This document shows, piece by piece, positions 1-8,329 of a stretch of 64,000 nucleotides of DNA. The notes under the pieces are model-generated. The model was given only the letters and a program-made list of their open reading frames with translations. It had not been told where the DNA came from and did no database searches. A program made the position numbers and the translations under genes. The stretch is taken from assembly GCA_046598415.1 (NCBI GenBank), contig JBKJIG010000105.1:13077-77076 (forward strand). Direction: 5' to 3'. How positions within the stretch are numbered: position 1 is the stretch's first letter; each line of letters starts with the position of its first letter. This stretch comes from VFJZ01 sp046598415. GTDB taxonomy: Bacteria > Actinomycetota > Thermoleophilia > Gaiellales > F1-60-MAGs149.

Positions 1-540
1 GCCGCCGTGCGGGATCGGTTCGGGCGCCTCGACCTGCTCGTCAACAACGCCGGCATCGGCGCGCCCGCCGTGCCGCTCGAGGACCTCTCGCTGGAGCGCT
101 GGAAGGCCGTCGTCGACACCAACCTGACGGGGGCGTTCCTCTGCACGCAGGAGGCATTCAAGATCATGCGCGACCAGTCGCCGCGGGGCGGCCGGATCAT
201 CAACAACGGCTCGATCTCGGCCACCACTCCGCGGCCGCTGTCGGCGCCGTACACGGCGACGAAGCACGCCATCGCCGGGCTCACGAAGTCGACGTCGCTC
301 GACGGCCGCGCCTACGACATCGCCTGCGGGCAGATCGACATCGGCAACGCCGGCACCGAGATGACGGCGCGCATGGCCGAGGGCGTGCTCCAGGCCGATG
401 GTTCCAGCGCCCCCGAGCCGACGTTCGACGTGGCGCAGGTCGGCCGCGCCGTCTCCTACATGGCCTCGCTGCCGCTCGACGCGAACGTGCAGTTCCTGAC
501 CGTGATGGCGACGAAGATGCCGTTCATCGGTCGCGGCTGA
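1..540 (+). CDS. SDR family oxidoreductase, C-terminal part
   Basis: Cytosolic short-chain dehydrogenase/reductase. The gene is open to the first base of the window, so its N-terminal cofactor-binding glycine motif lies upstream and is not seen. Visible family marks are NNAG, the catalytic serine region (NGSISATTP) and the YTATK active-site Tyr/Lys pair. The C-terminal end reads KMPFIGRG. The sequence GQIDIGNAGTEM after the active site is the usual substrate-loop region. The 3' end overlaps the convergent GMC oxidoreductase gene by 17 bp. The substrate cannot be inferred. The family call is firm and the function is open. Confidence 0.9.
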   Translation, partial: AAVRDRFGRLDLLVNNAGIGAPAVPLEDLSLERWKAVVDTNLTGAFLCTQEAFKIMRDQSPRGGRIINNGSISATTPRPLSAPYTATKHAIAGLTKSTSLDGRAYDIACGQIDIGNAGTEMTARMAEGVLQADGSSAPEPTFDVAQVGRAVSYMASLPLDANVQFLTVMATKMPFIGRG

Positions 541-2077
541 TCAACGCCGCTGCGTGCTCGCCGACGGCGACGCACGTCAGGTGGATGTTGGCGCGTGGGG
601 ACTCGGGCAGCACCGAGGCGTCGACGATCCGCAGCCCGTCGATGCCGAGCACACGGCACGCCGGATCGACCACGGTGCGATCGTCGGCGGGGTCGCCCAT
701 GCGGCACGAGCCGGCAGGATGCTGGTGGTCGGTGCAGGTCTCGAGCAGCCAGCGATCCAGGGCCCGTGCGTCGCCCAGATCGGCGGGGGTGCGGCCGTCG
801 GCGTCGACTGAGACGCGTTCGGCGATGCGCCGGAACGGCTCCGCGGCGGCGACCTCCAGAAGCCGCAGCGCGCCGTCGCGCAACCGGGCGCGGTCGCGCT
901 TGTCCGACAGCATCTGCAGGTCGACGACCGGATGCGCCGCCGGGTCGGTGGACGACAGCGTCACCGTGCCGTGCGCGTGGCTCTCGTACACGGCGACGTA
1001 GAGGCAGCCGCGCGCGAGGCCGGCGGTGTCGTAGCCGCGGAGCGTGTTGGGGATCAGGTTCATGTCATTGGCGCCGCTGCCCGGGTGGCCGGATGCGTAC
1101 CGGACGATGCAGGACGCGTGCCGCTGGTCGATCGAGGCCGACCGCGCCTCGGGCCGCAGGTCGAGGTCGACGAACACCGACGGGTGCTCGGTCAGGCCGC
1201 GGCCGACGCGCGGGTGGTCGGCGACCGGCGCGATGCCGAGCGTGCGCAGATCGTCGGCCGGTCCGATGCCGGAGCGCAGCAGGATCGCGGGGCTGTGGAT
1301 CGCGCCCGCGCAGAGGACCACCTGGGCGCCGTCGAACCGCGTCTCGCCCGCCGGCGTGCGCGCCACGACGCCGGTCGCCCGGCCGCGGTCGACGACGACG
1401 CGGTCGACCAGCACACCGCCGATGATCTCGAGGTTCGGCCGGTCGCGGGCGGGCTCCAGGTAGCCGTCGGCGGTCGACACGCGTCCGTGCGGTCCGGCGT
1501 TGACAGCGTACGGCGAGACGCCCGTGGAGTCCGGTGCGTTGTGGTCGTCGGCCCACGGCTCGCCGAGCGCGATGGCCGCCTCGGCCAGCGCGTGGTCGAC
1601 GGCGCCCCACGAATCCTGCGGCAGCCGCCGCACGGGGATCGGGCCGCCGCGGCCGTGGTACGGACGGTCGCCGAAGTCGTGGTCGTCCTCGAGACGGATG
1701 TGCGCACCGAGCACGTCGGCCCACGCCCAGCCGGTGCAGCCGGCTGCAGCCCAGCGGTCGAAGTCGCCGGGCAGCGCGCGGATGGCGAGCTGGGAGTTCA
1801 TCGCCGAGGAGCCGCCGAGACCGCGCCCGCGCCAGTACGGCCGCGGCTGCTGGGCCGTGGTGCGCCGAGCTTCGAGGCCCGTCCAGTGGTAGGCCGCGTG
1901 GGCCGGTTCGAGGATCGCGTAGGGATTCAGCGTCCGCATCGCGGCTGGAGCGTCAGCGCTGCGTTGAGCGGGCCCGGCCTCGAGCAGCAGCACCGAGGCG
2001 GCGTCGTCCTCCGACAGCCGCGCGGCCAGCGGAGCACCCGACGAGCCTGCACCCACGATCACGTAGTCGTACGCCAC
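524..2077 (-). CDS. GMC family FAD-dependent oxidoreductase
   Basis: Choline dehydrogenase-like flavoprotein that oxidises an alcohol with bound FAD. The chosen GTG start gives 517 aa and puts the FAD-binding GAGSSG at residues 9-14, as is normal for the family. Other marks are the GMC signature around GRGLGGSSAMN and the C-terminal HPAGSCRMG (active-site His) followed by ANIHLTCVAVGEHAA. Reading further upstream would add a 35-residue extension that runs into the divergent racemase gene, so it was rejected. The gene is divergent from the racemase by only 10 bp and convergent with the SDR. Substrate unknown. Confidence 0.9.
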   Translation of the reverse strand: MAYDYVIVGAGSSGAPLAARLSEDDAASVLLLEAGPAQRSADAPAAMRTLNPYAILEPAHAAYHWTGLEARRTTAQQPRPYWRGRGLGGSSAMNSQLAIRALPGDFDRWAAAGCTGWAWADVLGAHIRLEDDHDFGDRPYHGRGGPIPVRRLPQDSWGAVDHALAEAAIALGEPWADDHNAPDSTGVSPYAVNAGPHGRVSTADGYLEPARDRPNLEIIGGVLVDRVVVDRGRATGVVARTPAGETRFDGAQVVLCAGAIHSPAILLRSGIGPADDLRTLGIAPVADHPRVGRGLTEHPSVFVDLDLRPEARSASIDQRHASCIVRYASGHPGSGANDMNLIPNTLRGYDTAGLARGCLYVAVYESHAHGTVTLSSTDPAAHPVVDLQMLSDKRDRARLRDGALRLLEVAAAEPFRRIAERVSVDADGRTPADLGDARALDRWLLETCTDHQHPAGSCRMGDPADDRTVVDPACRVLGIDGLRIVDASVLPESPRANIHLTCVAVGEHAAALISRDR

Positions 2078-2087
2078 GCGCGCCAGA

Positions 2088-2780
2088 ATGCCAGGGGTGA
2101 TCGTTGGCATCCTCATGCTGGACACGGCGTTCGACCGCATCGCGGGCGACATCGGCCATCCCGGCACGTTCGCGTTCGACACCCGCTACGCCGTCGTCGG
2201 GGGAGCGTCGGCGCGGCGGGCGGTGGAGGAGGGCGCGCGCGGGCTGCTCGAGCCGTTCGTCGCCGCCGGCCTGAGGCTCGCGGCGGACGGCTGCGAGCTG
2301 ATCACCACGTCCTGCGGCTTCCTGGCGCTGCACCAGCGGGCCCTGGCGGCGGCGCTGCCCGTGCCGGTCGTGACGTCGTCGCTGCTCGCGCTGCCGTCGC
2401 TGCTCGCGGCACTGGATCTGGCCGCAAAGGTAGGCGTGGTGACGGCGAACGCGGCGGCGTTGACGGCGGCCCACCTCGATGGTGCGGGCGTGACCGGAGG
2501 CGATCGGTCGCGTCTGGTCCTGATCGGCCTGGAGGGGACGGCGCACCTGTATCCCGCGCTGATCGGCGATGCGCCAGGGCCGGATCCGGCGATCACGGGT
2601 CCGGAGGTGGTTGCGGCGGTGTCAGCCGCGGTGCGGGCGGACCCGGCAATCACGGTGCTGCTGTGCGAGTGCACGAACCTCCCGCCGTATCGCGCCGCGC
2701 TGGCAGCGGCGACGGGGCTCCCGGTGCACGACATCGTGACGGTGATCGAGGCCGCGGTGGATGTGCGCAGATCCCCCTGA
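2088..2780 (+). CDS. Asp/Glu racemase family protein
   Basis: 230 aa, predicted cytosolic. Racemase-fold proteins use two cysteines as acid/base; both are visible in the expected places, in ITTSCGF and LLCECTNLPP. The N-terminal GILMLDT is the first strand and loop. The start ATG lies 10 bp from the divergent GMC start; a GTG three codons in is the alternative. The last codons and the stop lie exactly where the first composite repeat begins, so the repeat may have supplied the stop codon. Members act on aspartate, glutamate, hydantoin or maleate; the exact reaction is not known here. Confidence 0.8.
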   Translation: MPGVIVGILMLDTAFDRIAGDIGHPGTFAFDTRYAVVGGASARRAVEEGARGLLEPFVAAGLRLAADGCELITTSCGFLALHQRALAAALPVPVVTSSLLALPSLLAALDLAAKVGVVTANAAALTAAHLDGAGVTGGDRSRLVLIGLEGTAHLYPALIGDAPGPDPAITGPEVVAAVSAAVRADPAITVLLCECTNLPPYRAALAAATGLPVHDIVTVIEAAVDVRRSP

Positions 2781-3363
2781 GTCTGCAATACGAGACGGCT
2801 GCTCGTTCGGCCTGAGATGCACCCGAGGCGGAGCGTCCGTTCCGCGCCCTCGAGGCGGACCCGGAGAAGTGCAGCTCCTACGCAGCAGTCACTTATCGCA
2901 AGCGCCGAAACGCTTCATCTTCTACCCCACCTATGGCCGATGATTCCATCCACAACCGGGACGCGGCAGGTCTCCGACCACCGCGGCGAGCGATCGTGAA
3001 CTCCGTCAGCGATCCCCCCCCGTGCCGGATGCGGACTGAGGTCATCACCTGGAAATTGAGTCGTCCCCCTGTCGCCTCCGCGCTTGCGGCTCTTCACCGC
3101 CTCCGACGAAGGCTGTACGCCGCCACGCCTGCACCCGCGATCGCCTTGCGTCCACGATCCGAGACGGCTGGCGCGTTCGACCTGCGCCAAGGCCCGCGCC
3201 GGAGCGCCCGTTCCGCGCCCTCGAGGCGGACTCTGCGTCGTGCAGCACCTACGCAGCAGTCAGCTATCGCAAGCGCCGAAATGCTTCATCTTCTACCCCT
3301 ACCTATGGCCGATGACTCCATCCACCGGGACGCGGCGAATCGCAGACGACCGCGCCGAGCTCG
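2781..3363 (+). repeat. Composite intergenic repeat, copy 1
   Basis: No gene is supported in this 583 bp gap between convergent genes. It holds a composite repeat that is also found at 33.0-33.6 kb and 58.1-58.6 kb in the opposite orientation. Modules read left to right: W (about 2781-2836), X (2837-2967), spacer, then Y (3026-3125), W (3125-3207) and X (3208-3336). X carries the invariant string CGCAAGCGCCGAAA and ends in ACCGGGACGCGGC. Y carries GACTGAGGTCATCACC and GCCTCCGCGCTTGCGGCTC. The two X copies here differ by scattered substitutions and small indels. Confidence 0.85.
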
Positions 3364-3732
3364 CTACCCGGCCTCGATGCTCAGCAACACCACGGCGAGC
3401 GCACTCAGGGCCGCCTCCGGATGATCTGCCAGCGACGCCGCCAGCGCGGCCGCCACCGGATGGTCGTGGCCCTCCGCCGACAGGATGCGCAGCTCAGCGG
3501 AGAGCCTTGGCGCCACGTCCGTCTCCGCCAGGTCGGCTGCCGTCTCGAGCGCTGCCCGGGAGCCGGCCGCGATGCCCTCCGCCGGATCGCCGGCAGCGGC
3601 TGCCAGCAGCAACCCGCGCCGGGTGGCGGCCGAGATGTCGTCCTCATCGAGGCCCAGCCGGTCGACGAGGAGCGCCACGACCGCCGGACCGCCGGCGGCG
3701 CGCAGGCCCTCGTCGATGGCGGCCAGGCTCAC
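3364..3732 (-). CDS. Hypothetical protein coupled to fba
   Basis: 122 aa, alanine and leucine rich, acidic, probably all helical, with no signal peptide or membrane segment. I do not recognise the family. The GTG start overlaps the fba stop codon as GTGA (4 bp), so it should be translated with the aldolase. The central stretch contains DRLGLDEDDISAATRRG and the end is LSALAVVLLSIEAG. It is the last gene of the leftward fba transcript and its stop sits at the edge of the composite repeat. A role linked to aldolase is only inferred from the coupling. Confidence 0.7.
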   Translation of the reverse strand: MSLAAIDEGLRAAGGPAVVALLVDRLGLDEDDISAATRRGLLLAAAAGDPAEGIAAGSRAALETAADLAETDVAPRLSAELRILSAEGHDHPVAAALAASLADHPEAALSALAVVLLSIEAG

Positions 3733-4745
3733 GCGATCGCGCCGCTGGCGTAGCGCTCGCGCATCTCCGCGAGGGGAATCGCGGTGTAGTCGCCGGCATG
3801 GCCCGCCTGGCCGAACGCGGTCATCCGCGCCGCAATCACCTGCTGCATCGCCGCCCGGGCGGGCTTCAGGTACGAGCGCGGATCGAACTCCTCCGGGTGC
3901 TCGACGAACGCCTTGCGGATCGCGCCGGTGACCGCGAGGCGCGAGTCGGTGTCGACGTTGATCTTGCGGACGCCGTGCCGGATGCCGAGCTGGATCTCCT
4001 CGACCGGCACGCCCCAGCTCTCCTTCATCTTGCCGCCGTACCGGTTGATGATGTCGACCAGCTCGCGCGGCACCGACGAAGAGCCGTGCATCACCAGGTG
4101 CGTCTCGGGCAGGCGCTCGTGGATCTCCTCGATCAGGTTCATCGCCAGCACCTCGCCGTCCGGCTTGCGATCGAACTTGTACGCGCCGTGGCTGGTGCCG
4201 ATCGCGACCGCCAGCGCGTCGAGGCCGGTGCGGGCTACGAACTCGACCGCCTGATCGGGGTCGGTCAGATGCACCTCGCCCGAGCCGACGCCGTCCTCGA
4301 TGCCGCCCAGCGTGCCCAGCTCGCCCTCGACCGTGACGCCCTTGGCGTGCGCCGCCTCGACCACCTCGCGGGTGACCGCGATGTTGTATTCGAACGAGGA
4401 CGGCGTCTTGCCGTCCGCCTCCAGCGAGCCGTCCATCATCACGCTCGTGAAGCCGAGGTCGATGGCCGACTTGCACGTCTCCGGGCTGTTGCCATGGTCG
4501 AGGTGCAGGGCCACGGGAATCTCCGGATAGAGCTCGGACGCGGCCAGCATCAGGTGCCAGAGGAAGCGGTCGTTGGTGTAGGAGCGCGCGCCGCGAGACG
4601 CCTGGATGATCACGGGCGACGCGGTCTCGCGCGCGGCCTCCATGATGGCCTGGATCTGCTCCATGTTGTTGACGTTGAAGGCGCCGACGCCGTAACCGCC
4701 TCTGGCGGCCTCATCGAGCAACTGGCGCATGGAGACGAGCGGCAT
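3729..4745 (-). CDS. fba: Class II fructose-bisphosphate aldolase
   Basis: Zn-dependent aldolase of glycolysis and gluconeogenesis: fructose 1,6-bisphosphate to DHAP and glyceraldehyde 3-phosphate. 338 aa, the usual length. Visible are GAFNVNNMEQ near the N-terminus, the HLDHG metal/catalytic region, GELGTLGGIEDG, GTSHGAYK and VMHGSSSVP with the second Zn-ligand loop, and KINVDTDSR for phosphate binding. The ATG at 4745 is preceded by GGAAGGTG about 7 nt upstream, so it is preferred over a GTG three codons earlier. The gene overlaps the following small gene by 4 bp. Confidence 0.95.
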   Translation of the reverse strand: MPLVSMRQLLDEAARGGYGVGAFNVNNMEQIQAIMEAARETASPVIIQASRGARSYTNDRFLWHLMLAASELYPEIPVALHLDHGNSPETCKSAIDLGFTSVMMDGSLEADGKTPSSFEYNIAVTREVVEAAHAKGVTVEGELGTLGGIEDGVGSGEVHLTDPDQAVEFVARTGLDALAVAIGTSHGAYKFDRKPDGEVLAMNLIEEIHERLPETHLVMHGSSSVPRELVDIINRYGGKMKESWGVPVEEIQLGIRHGVRKINVDTDSRLAVTGAIRKAFVEHPEEFDPRSYLKPARAAMQQVIAARMTAFGQAGHAGDYTAIPLAEMRERYASGAIA

Positions 4746-4942
4746 GCAGATCACCTTCCGAGACGAGGTGGGCGTTCGGGGTTGAGCCTACCGCGCGAGC
4801 AGAGGGGGCGCGGCAGGACGACCGTAAAAAAAGGTCGCGCATCGGAGGGCTAGATCCCGTAATCTTGCCGTATGAATCCGCGGCCGATGCGACATCGGAC
4901 CCGGGCTGGATCACGAACCCGCCGAAAGGGAATGGACCGACC

Positions 4943-6100
4943 GTGTTCGAGCTCGTCCTGGTCGTCGCGATCGCGCTCCTGTTCGATTTCACGAACGGGT
5001 TCCACGACGCCGCGAACGCCATCGCGACATCGGTCGCGACGAAGTCGATCTCGCCGCGCCTGGCCGTGATCTGCGCGGGCGCCCTGAACTTCGCGGGCGC
5101 CTACCTGTCGCTCAACGTCGCGAAGACCATCGGCAGCGGCATCATCGACCAGAACGCGATCACCCTGCAGGCCATCCTGGCCGGCCTCGTCGGCGCGATC
5201 ACGTGGAACCTCATCACGTGGTGGCGCGGCCTGCCCACCTCGTCGTCGCACGCGCTCGTCGGCGGCGTCGCAGGCGCGGCGATCGCCACCACCGGCGGGT
5301 TCGACGTGGTGCTCTGGTCGGGCCTGCGCGAGAAGGTGATCGCGCCGTCCATCTACGTGCCGCTGCTGGGCTTCGGCCTCGCCGCCGTGCTGGCGCTGTG
5401 CCTGGCGGGCCGGGTCGGACGCTTCCTCGATGCGCGCCCGAGGCCGTTGCGCGGTCTGCAGCTGGTGTCCGCCGGCTTCGTCGCGCTCACGCACGGCACC
5501 AACGACGCCCAGAAGACGATGGGCGTGATCGCGCTGGCGCTGGTCGTCAGCGGCGAGAATGCGCAGTTCGTCGTCGACGACTGGGTCATCCTCGCGGCCG
5601 CCATTGCGATCGCGCTCGGCACGTACGTCGGCGGCTGGCGCATCGTCCACACCGTCGGCCGCCGGCTGTCCGACCTCGACCTGCGCTCCGGGGTCGCGGC
5701 GCAGTCGGCGGCGGCGTTCCTGCTCTGGCGCGCGGCCGACTTCGGCTTTCCGATCTCGACCACGCAGGTGACGACCGGCGCCGTGCTCGGCTCCGGCTCC
5801 AAGATGCGCTGGCGCGGCACGCGCTGGTCGGTCGCCGGCCACGTGGTCGGGGCCTGGGTGATCACCCTGCCCTGCGCCGCCCTCGTGGGGGCGCTGTACG
5901 CGGAGATCGCGAAGCTACCGGGCGGCAGGTACGCGATCTACGCCCTGGTGGCCGCTGCCATCGCGGGCATGCTGATGAAGCGCAAGCTGCTATTCGCGGG
6001 CTGGGAGGAGCAGGTGCAGCGGCACGAGCCGGCCGCGGCCCTCGCGGCGGTCGATCCGCCCTCGAAGAAGCGCAAGCGGCGCCCCAAGGCGATGGTCTGA
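4943..6100 (+). CDS. pit: PiT family inorganic phosphate transporter
   Basis: Integral membrane phosphate (metal-phosphate):H+ symporter, 385 aa with about ten hydrophobic segments. Both inverted family motifs are present: GFHDAANAIATSVAT near the N-terminus and ALTHGTNDAQKTMG in the second half, each with the Asn-Asp phosphate-site pair. The GTG at 4943 places the first membrane segment (FELVLVVAIALLF) directly at the N-terminus, with AAAGGG upstream. An in-frame TTG 78 bp earlier would add a non-hydrophobic leader. The C-terminus is a basic tail, KKRKRRPK. No phoU-like gene is adjacent. Confidence 0.93.
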   Translation: MFELVLVVAIALLFDFTNGFHDAANAIATSVATKSISPRLAVICAGALNFAGAYLSLNVAKTIGSGIIDQNAITLQAILAGLVGAITWNLITWWRGLPTSSSHALVGGVAGAAIATTGGFDVVLWSGLREKVIAPSIYVPLLGFGLAAVLALCLAGRVGRFLDARPRPLRGLQLVSAGFVALTHGTNDAQKTMGVIALALVVSGENAQFVVDDWVILAAAIAIALGTYVGGWRIVHTVGRRLSDLDLRSGVAAQSAAAFLLWRAADFGFPISTTQVTTGAVLGSGSKMRWRGTRWSVAGHVVGAWVITLPCAALVGALYAEIAKLPGGRYAIYALVAAAIAGMLMKRKLLFAGWEEQVQRHEPAAALAAVDPPSKKRKRRPKAMV

Positions 6101-6144
6101 CGCTGTCGCTCGTCGCGCCCCTCGCGGCGATGGGTCGGAAGCTG

Positions 6145-6150
6145 TACCTT
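6145..6150 (+). promoter_or_regulatory. -10 box, leaderless start
   Basis: TACCTT ends 6 nt before the ATG of the aminotransferase, which places the transcription start at or next to the A of the start codon. No ribosome binding site is visible. Confidence 0.5.
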
Positions 6151-6156
6151 TCGGAT

Positions 6157-7410
6157 ATGACACGCCTCTGGCACGGCTTTGCTGCGATGGGCGCGATCGA
6201 CGGCAACGAGTTCGTCGTCTCGCGCGGAGAGGGCGCCCGGGTCTGGGACTCGGCCGGCCGCGAGTACCTCGACGCGTCGGCTGGGCTGTGGTTCGTCTCA
6301 GTCGGTCACGGCCGCGCCGAGATCGCCGACGCCGCGGCCGCGCAGATGAAGAAGCTCGCCGCGCACCACTGCTTCTTCGACCACGCGAACGAACCGGCCA
6401 TCGAGCTGGCCGACCGCATCGTCGAGCTGTCGCCGTACAGCGATGGCGCAGTGTTCTTCGGCTCGGGCGGCTCCGAGGCAGTCGACACGGCGTGCAAGCT
6501 CGCGCGGCGCTACTGGAGCGCGCAGGGCAAGGACTCGAAGACGATCATCATCTCGCGGCAGCACGCGTATCACGGCATGAACGCGTACGGCACGTCGCTC
6601 GGCGGCATCCCGGCCAACCTCGAGGGCTACGGCGTGATGATCCCCGAGACGCTCCGCGTCAGCTGGGACAACCCGGAGGATCTCGAGGAGACGCTCGATC
6701 GCTACGACGGCCGCGTCGCCGCCTACATCGGCGAGCCCGTGATCGGCGCCGGCGGCGTCATCGAGGCGCCCGACGGCTACTGGCCCGAGATCCGCCGCAT
6801 CTGCACCGAGCGCGAGATCCTGTTCATCCAGGACGAGGTCATCTGCGGCTTCGGCCGGCTGGGCGCGAACTTCGGCTGCACGCGGTACGGCGTCGAGCCC
6901 GACCTGATCACGTTCGCGAAGGGCGTCACGTCCGGCTACCTGCCGCTCGGCGGCATCATCGCCGGGCCGATGATCAAGGACTTCTTCTGGGCCCAGGGCG
7001 CGCCGCCCTTCCGGCACGGCTTCACGTACAGCGGCCACGCCGCCTGCTGCGCCGCCGGCATCGCGAACCTCGACATCATCGAGCGCGAGGGCCTCACCGC
7101 CCGCGTCGCCGAGCTGGAGTCGGTGATCGCCGACGCCGTCGCCCCGATGCGCGACCTCGAGATGGTCGCCGAGGTGCGCACCGTCGGTCTGCTCGCCGGC
7201 ATCGAGTTCAAGCCGGAGGTGCTGGCCGCGAACCCGGGCCTCGCCGACAAGGTGTCGGTGCGCTCGCGCGAGAATGGCGTCATCACCCGCGCGCTGCGCG
7301 GTGTCGGCCTGCAGTTCTCGCCGCCGTTCGTGTCGACGCCCGAGCAGCTCCACGCGATGGCCGAGGGCATGACCGCCGGCATCCGCGAGATGACGGCGCA
7401 GCTGGTCTGA
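6157..7410 (+). CDS. Class III PLP-dependent aminotransferase
   Basis: 417 aa omega-aminotransferase type enzyme that moves an amino group from an omega-amino compound to pyruvate or a 2-oxo acid. Visible: FGSGGSEAVDTACKLARRYW for phosphate binding, HAYHGMNAYGTS, the PLP-pyridine Asp in FIQDEVICGFGR, and the Schiff-base Lys in TFAKGVTSGY. The C-terminal small domain includes LQFSPPFV. The ATG is 6 nt after a TACCTT box. It follows the phosphate transporter by 56 bp but seems to have its own promoter. Beta-alanine:pyruvate or putrescine aminotransferase are both possible. Confidence 0.9.
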   Translation: MTRLWHGFAAMGAIDGNEFVVSRGEGARVWDSAGREYLDASAGLWFVSVGHGRAEIADAAAAQMKKLAAHHCFFDHANEPAIELADRIVELSPYSDGAVFFGSGGSEAVDTACKLARRYWSAQGKDSKTIIISRQHAYHGMNAYGTSLGGIPANLEGYGVMIPETLRVSWDNPEDLEETLDRYDGRVAAYIGEPVIGAGGVIEAPDGYWPEIRRICTEREILFIQDEVICGFGRLGANFGCTRYGVEPDLITFAKGVTSGYLPLGGIIAGPMIKDFFWAQGAPPFRHGFTYSGHAACCAAGIANLDIIEREGLTARVAELESVIADAVAPMRDLEMVAEVRTVGLLAGIEFKPEVLAANPGLADKVSVRSRENGVITRALRGVGLQFSPPFVSTPEQLHAMAEGMTAGIREMTAQLV

Positions 7411-7429
7411 CGCCGCAACGTCGACCGGT

Positions 7430-7459
7430 CCCGTCCGACCGCCCCGGCGGCCGGACGGG
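7430..7459. terminator. Bidirectional hairpin terminator
   Basis: Perfect 8 bp stem CCCGTCCG / CGGACGGG with an inner CCGC/GCGG stem, in the 61 bp gap between the convergent aminotransferase and ArsR-AHSA1 genes. There is no T tract, as is common at very high GC. Confidence 0.65.
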
Positions 7460-7471
7460 TGCCGTCGTCGT

Positions 7472-8230
7472 TCAGCCGGCGTAGAGCAGCGAGCCGGGCG
7501 TCGTCAGCAGCTGTCCCGTCTCGAGCCACGTCTTCAGCCCGGACAGGATCATCGGCCAGCCGCCGTACAGCTGCTCGTTCGCGCCGTCGCGCAGCTGGTC
7601 GTGGGTGAGGTTCAGGCAGCAGGAGTCGTCGCCCACCGGCACGATCTCCCAGGTGACGCGCGAGGTGCCCTCCGACCTCACGTCGTCGCTCCACAGCGCC
7701 CTCAGGGTGTGCACCAGACGACGCGGCGGATCGGCCTCGAGTACCTCGCCCTCGCCGAGCGGCCCGTCGGCGCCGGGCGCGCCCATCTCCATCCGCGCGC
7801 CGGGCGTCCAGTCGGACACGACGCTCGCGCCGAAGTTGTACCTGGCGCGGATGGCGGGATCGGTGATCGCCTGCCACAGGAGCTCCGGGCTGGTGCGGAT
7901 GTAGATCTCGTAGACCTTCTCCATCGTGCTCTCCAGTTGGTTCTTGAGACCGACGAGCCCGGCGGCCCACGGCTCGGTGTACTTGCTCACCCACCGGTCG
8001 TGGACGAGCCGGATCGGGACGGGGTTCAGGAAGTGGAGCTTCTCCCGGCCGCGCCGCTTCGTGACGACGAGGCCGGCGTCCTCCAGCACCCGCAAGTGCT
8101 TCATGACGCCGATGCGCGTCATCGAGAAGCGCCCTTCGAGCGCGCTCAGCGTCTGCCCGTCCTCGCGGAACAGCTCGTCGAGCAGGCTGCGCCGCGTCGG
8201 GTCGGCCAGGGCTCTGAACACCGCGTCCAT
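7472..8230 (-). CDS. ArsR-type HTH fused to AHSA1/SRPBCC domain
   Basis: 252 aa. Residues 1-85 are a winged HTH of the ArsR type (FRALADPTRRSLLDEL, MTRIGVMKHLRVLEDAGLV, then the wing KRRGREKLHFLNP). Residues about 106-245 form an AHSA1-like SRPBCC ligand-binding domain (VYEIYIRTSPELLWQAITD, LTHDQL, GGWPMILSGLKTWLETG). In most genomes these are two adjacent genes; here they are one protein, so ligand sensing and DNA binding can be coupled directly. The ATG is 6 nt after TATAGT and the mRNA is probably leaderless. A palindrome in the promoter suggests autoregulation. The ligand is unknown. Confidence 0.88.
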   Translation of the reverse strand: MDAVFRALADPTRRSLLDELFREDGQTLSALEGRFSMTRIGVMKHLRVLEDAGLVVTKRRGREKLHFLNPVPIRLVHDRWVSKYTEPWAAGLVGLKNQLESTMEKVYEIYIRTSPELLWQAITDPAIRARYNFGASVVSDWTPGARMEMGAPGADGPLGEGEVLEADPPRRLVHTLRALWSDDVRSEGTSRVTWEIVPVGDDSCCLNLTHDQLRDGANEQLYGGWPMILSGLKTWLETGQLLTTPGSLLYAG

Positions 8231-8236
8231 CGCCCT

Positions 8237-8266
8237 ACTATATGTCACCTTGCGGTTACACGTCAA
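8237..8266 (-). promoter_or_regulatory. Promoter of ArsR-AHSA1 gene with operator in spacer
   Basis: Reading leftward: -35 TTGACG (8261-8266), 18 bp spacer, -10 TATAGT (8237-8242), then 6 nt to the ATG. The whole spacer (8243-8260) is an imperfect inverted repeat, TGTAACC-GCAA-GGTGACA, matching at 6 of 7 positions. A dimeric repressor bound there would cover the promoter, as expected for ArsR autoregulation. Confidence 0.65.
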
Positions 8267-8329
8267 ACGTCGGCCGAACCCGCCCGGCGTCGCCGCACTG
8301 CGGCCCCTGATATCGTCAGGGTTCTCCGA

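Noticed and set aside
2781..3363. Short peptide frame in repeat module X (PFRALEAD...TYRKRRNASSSTP)
   Set aside because: It stays open in four of five X copies, but changes between copies are not biased to silent sites, one copy is frameshifted, and no start or binding site is shared. Better explained as a non-coding repeat.
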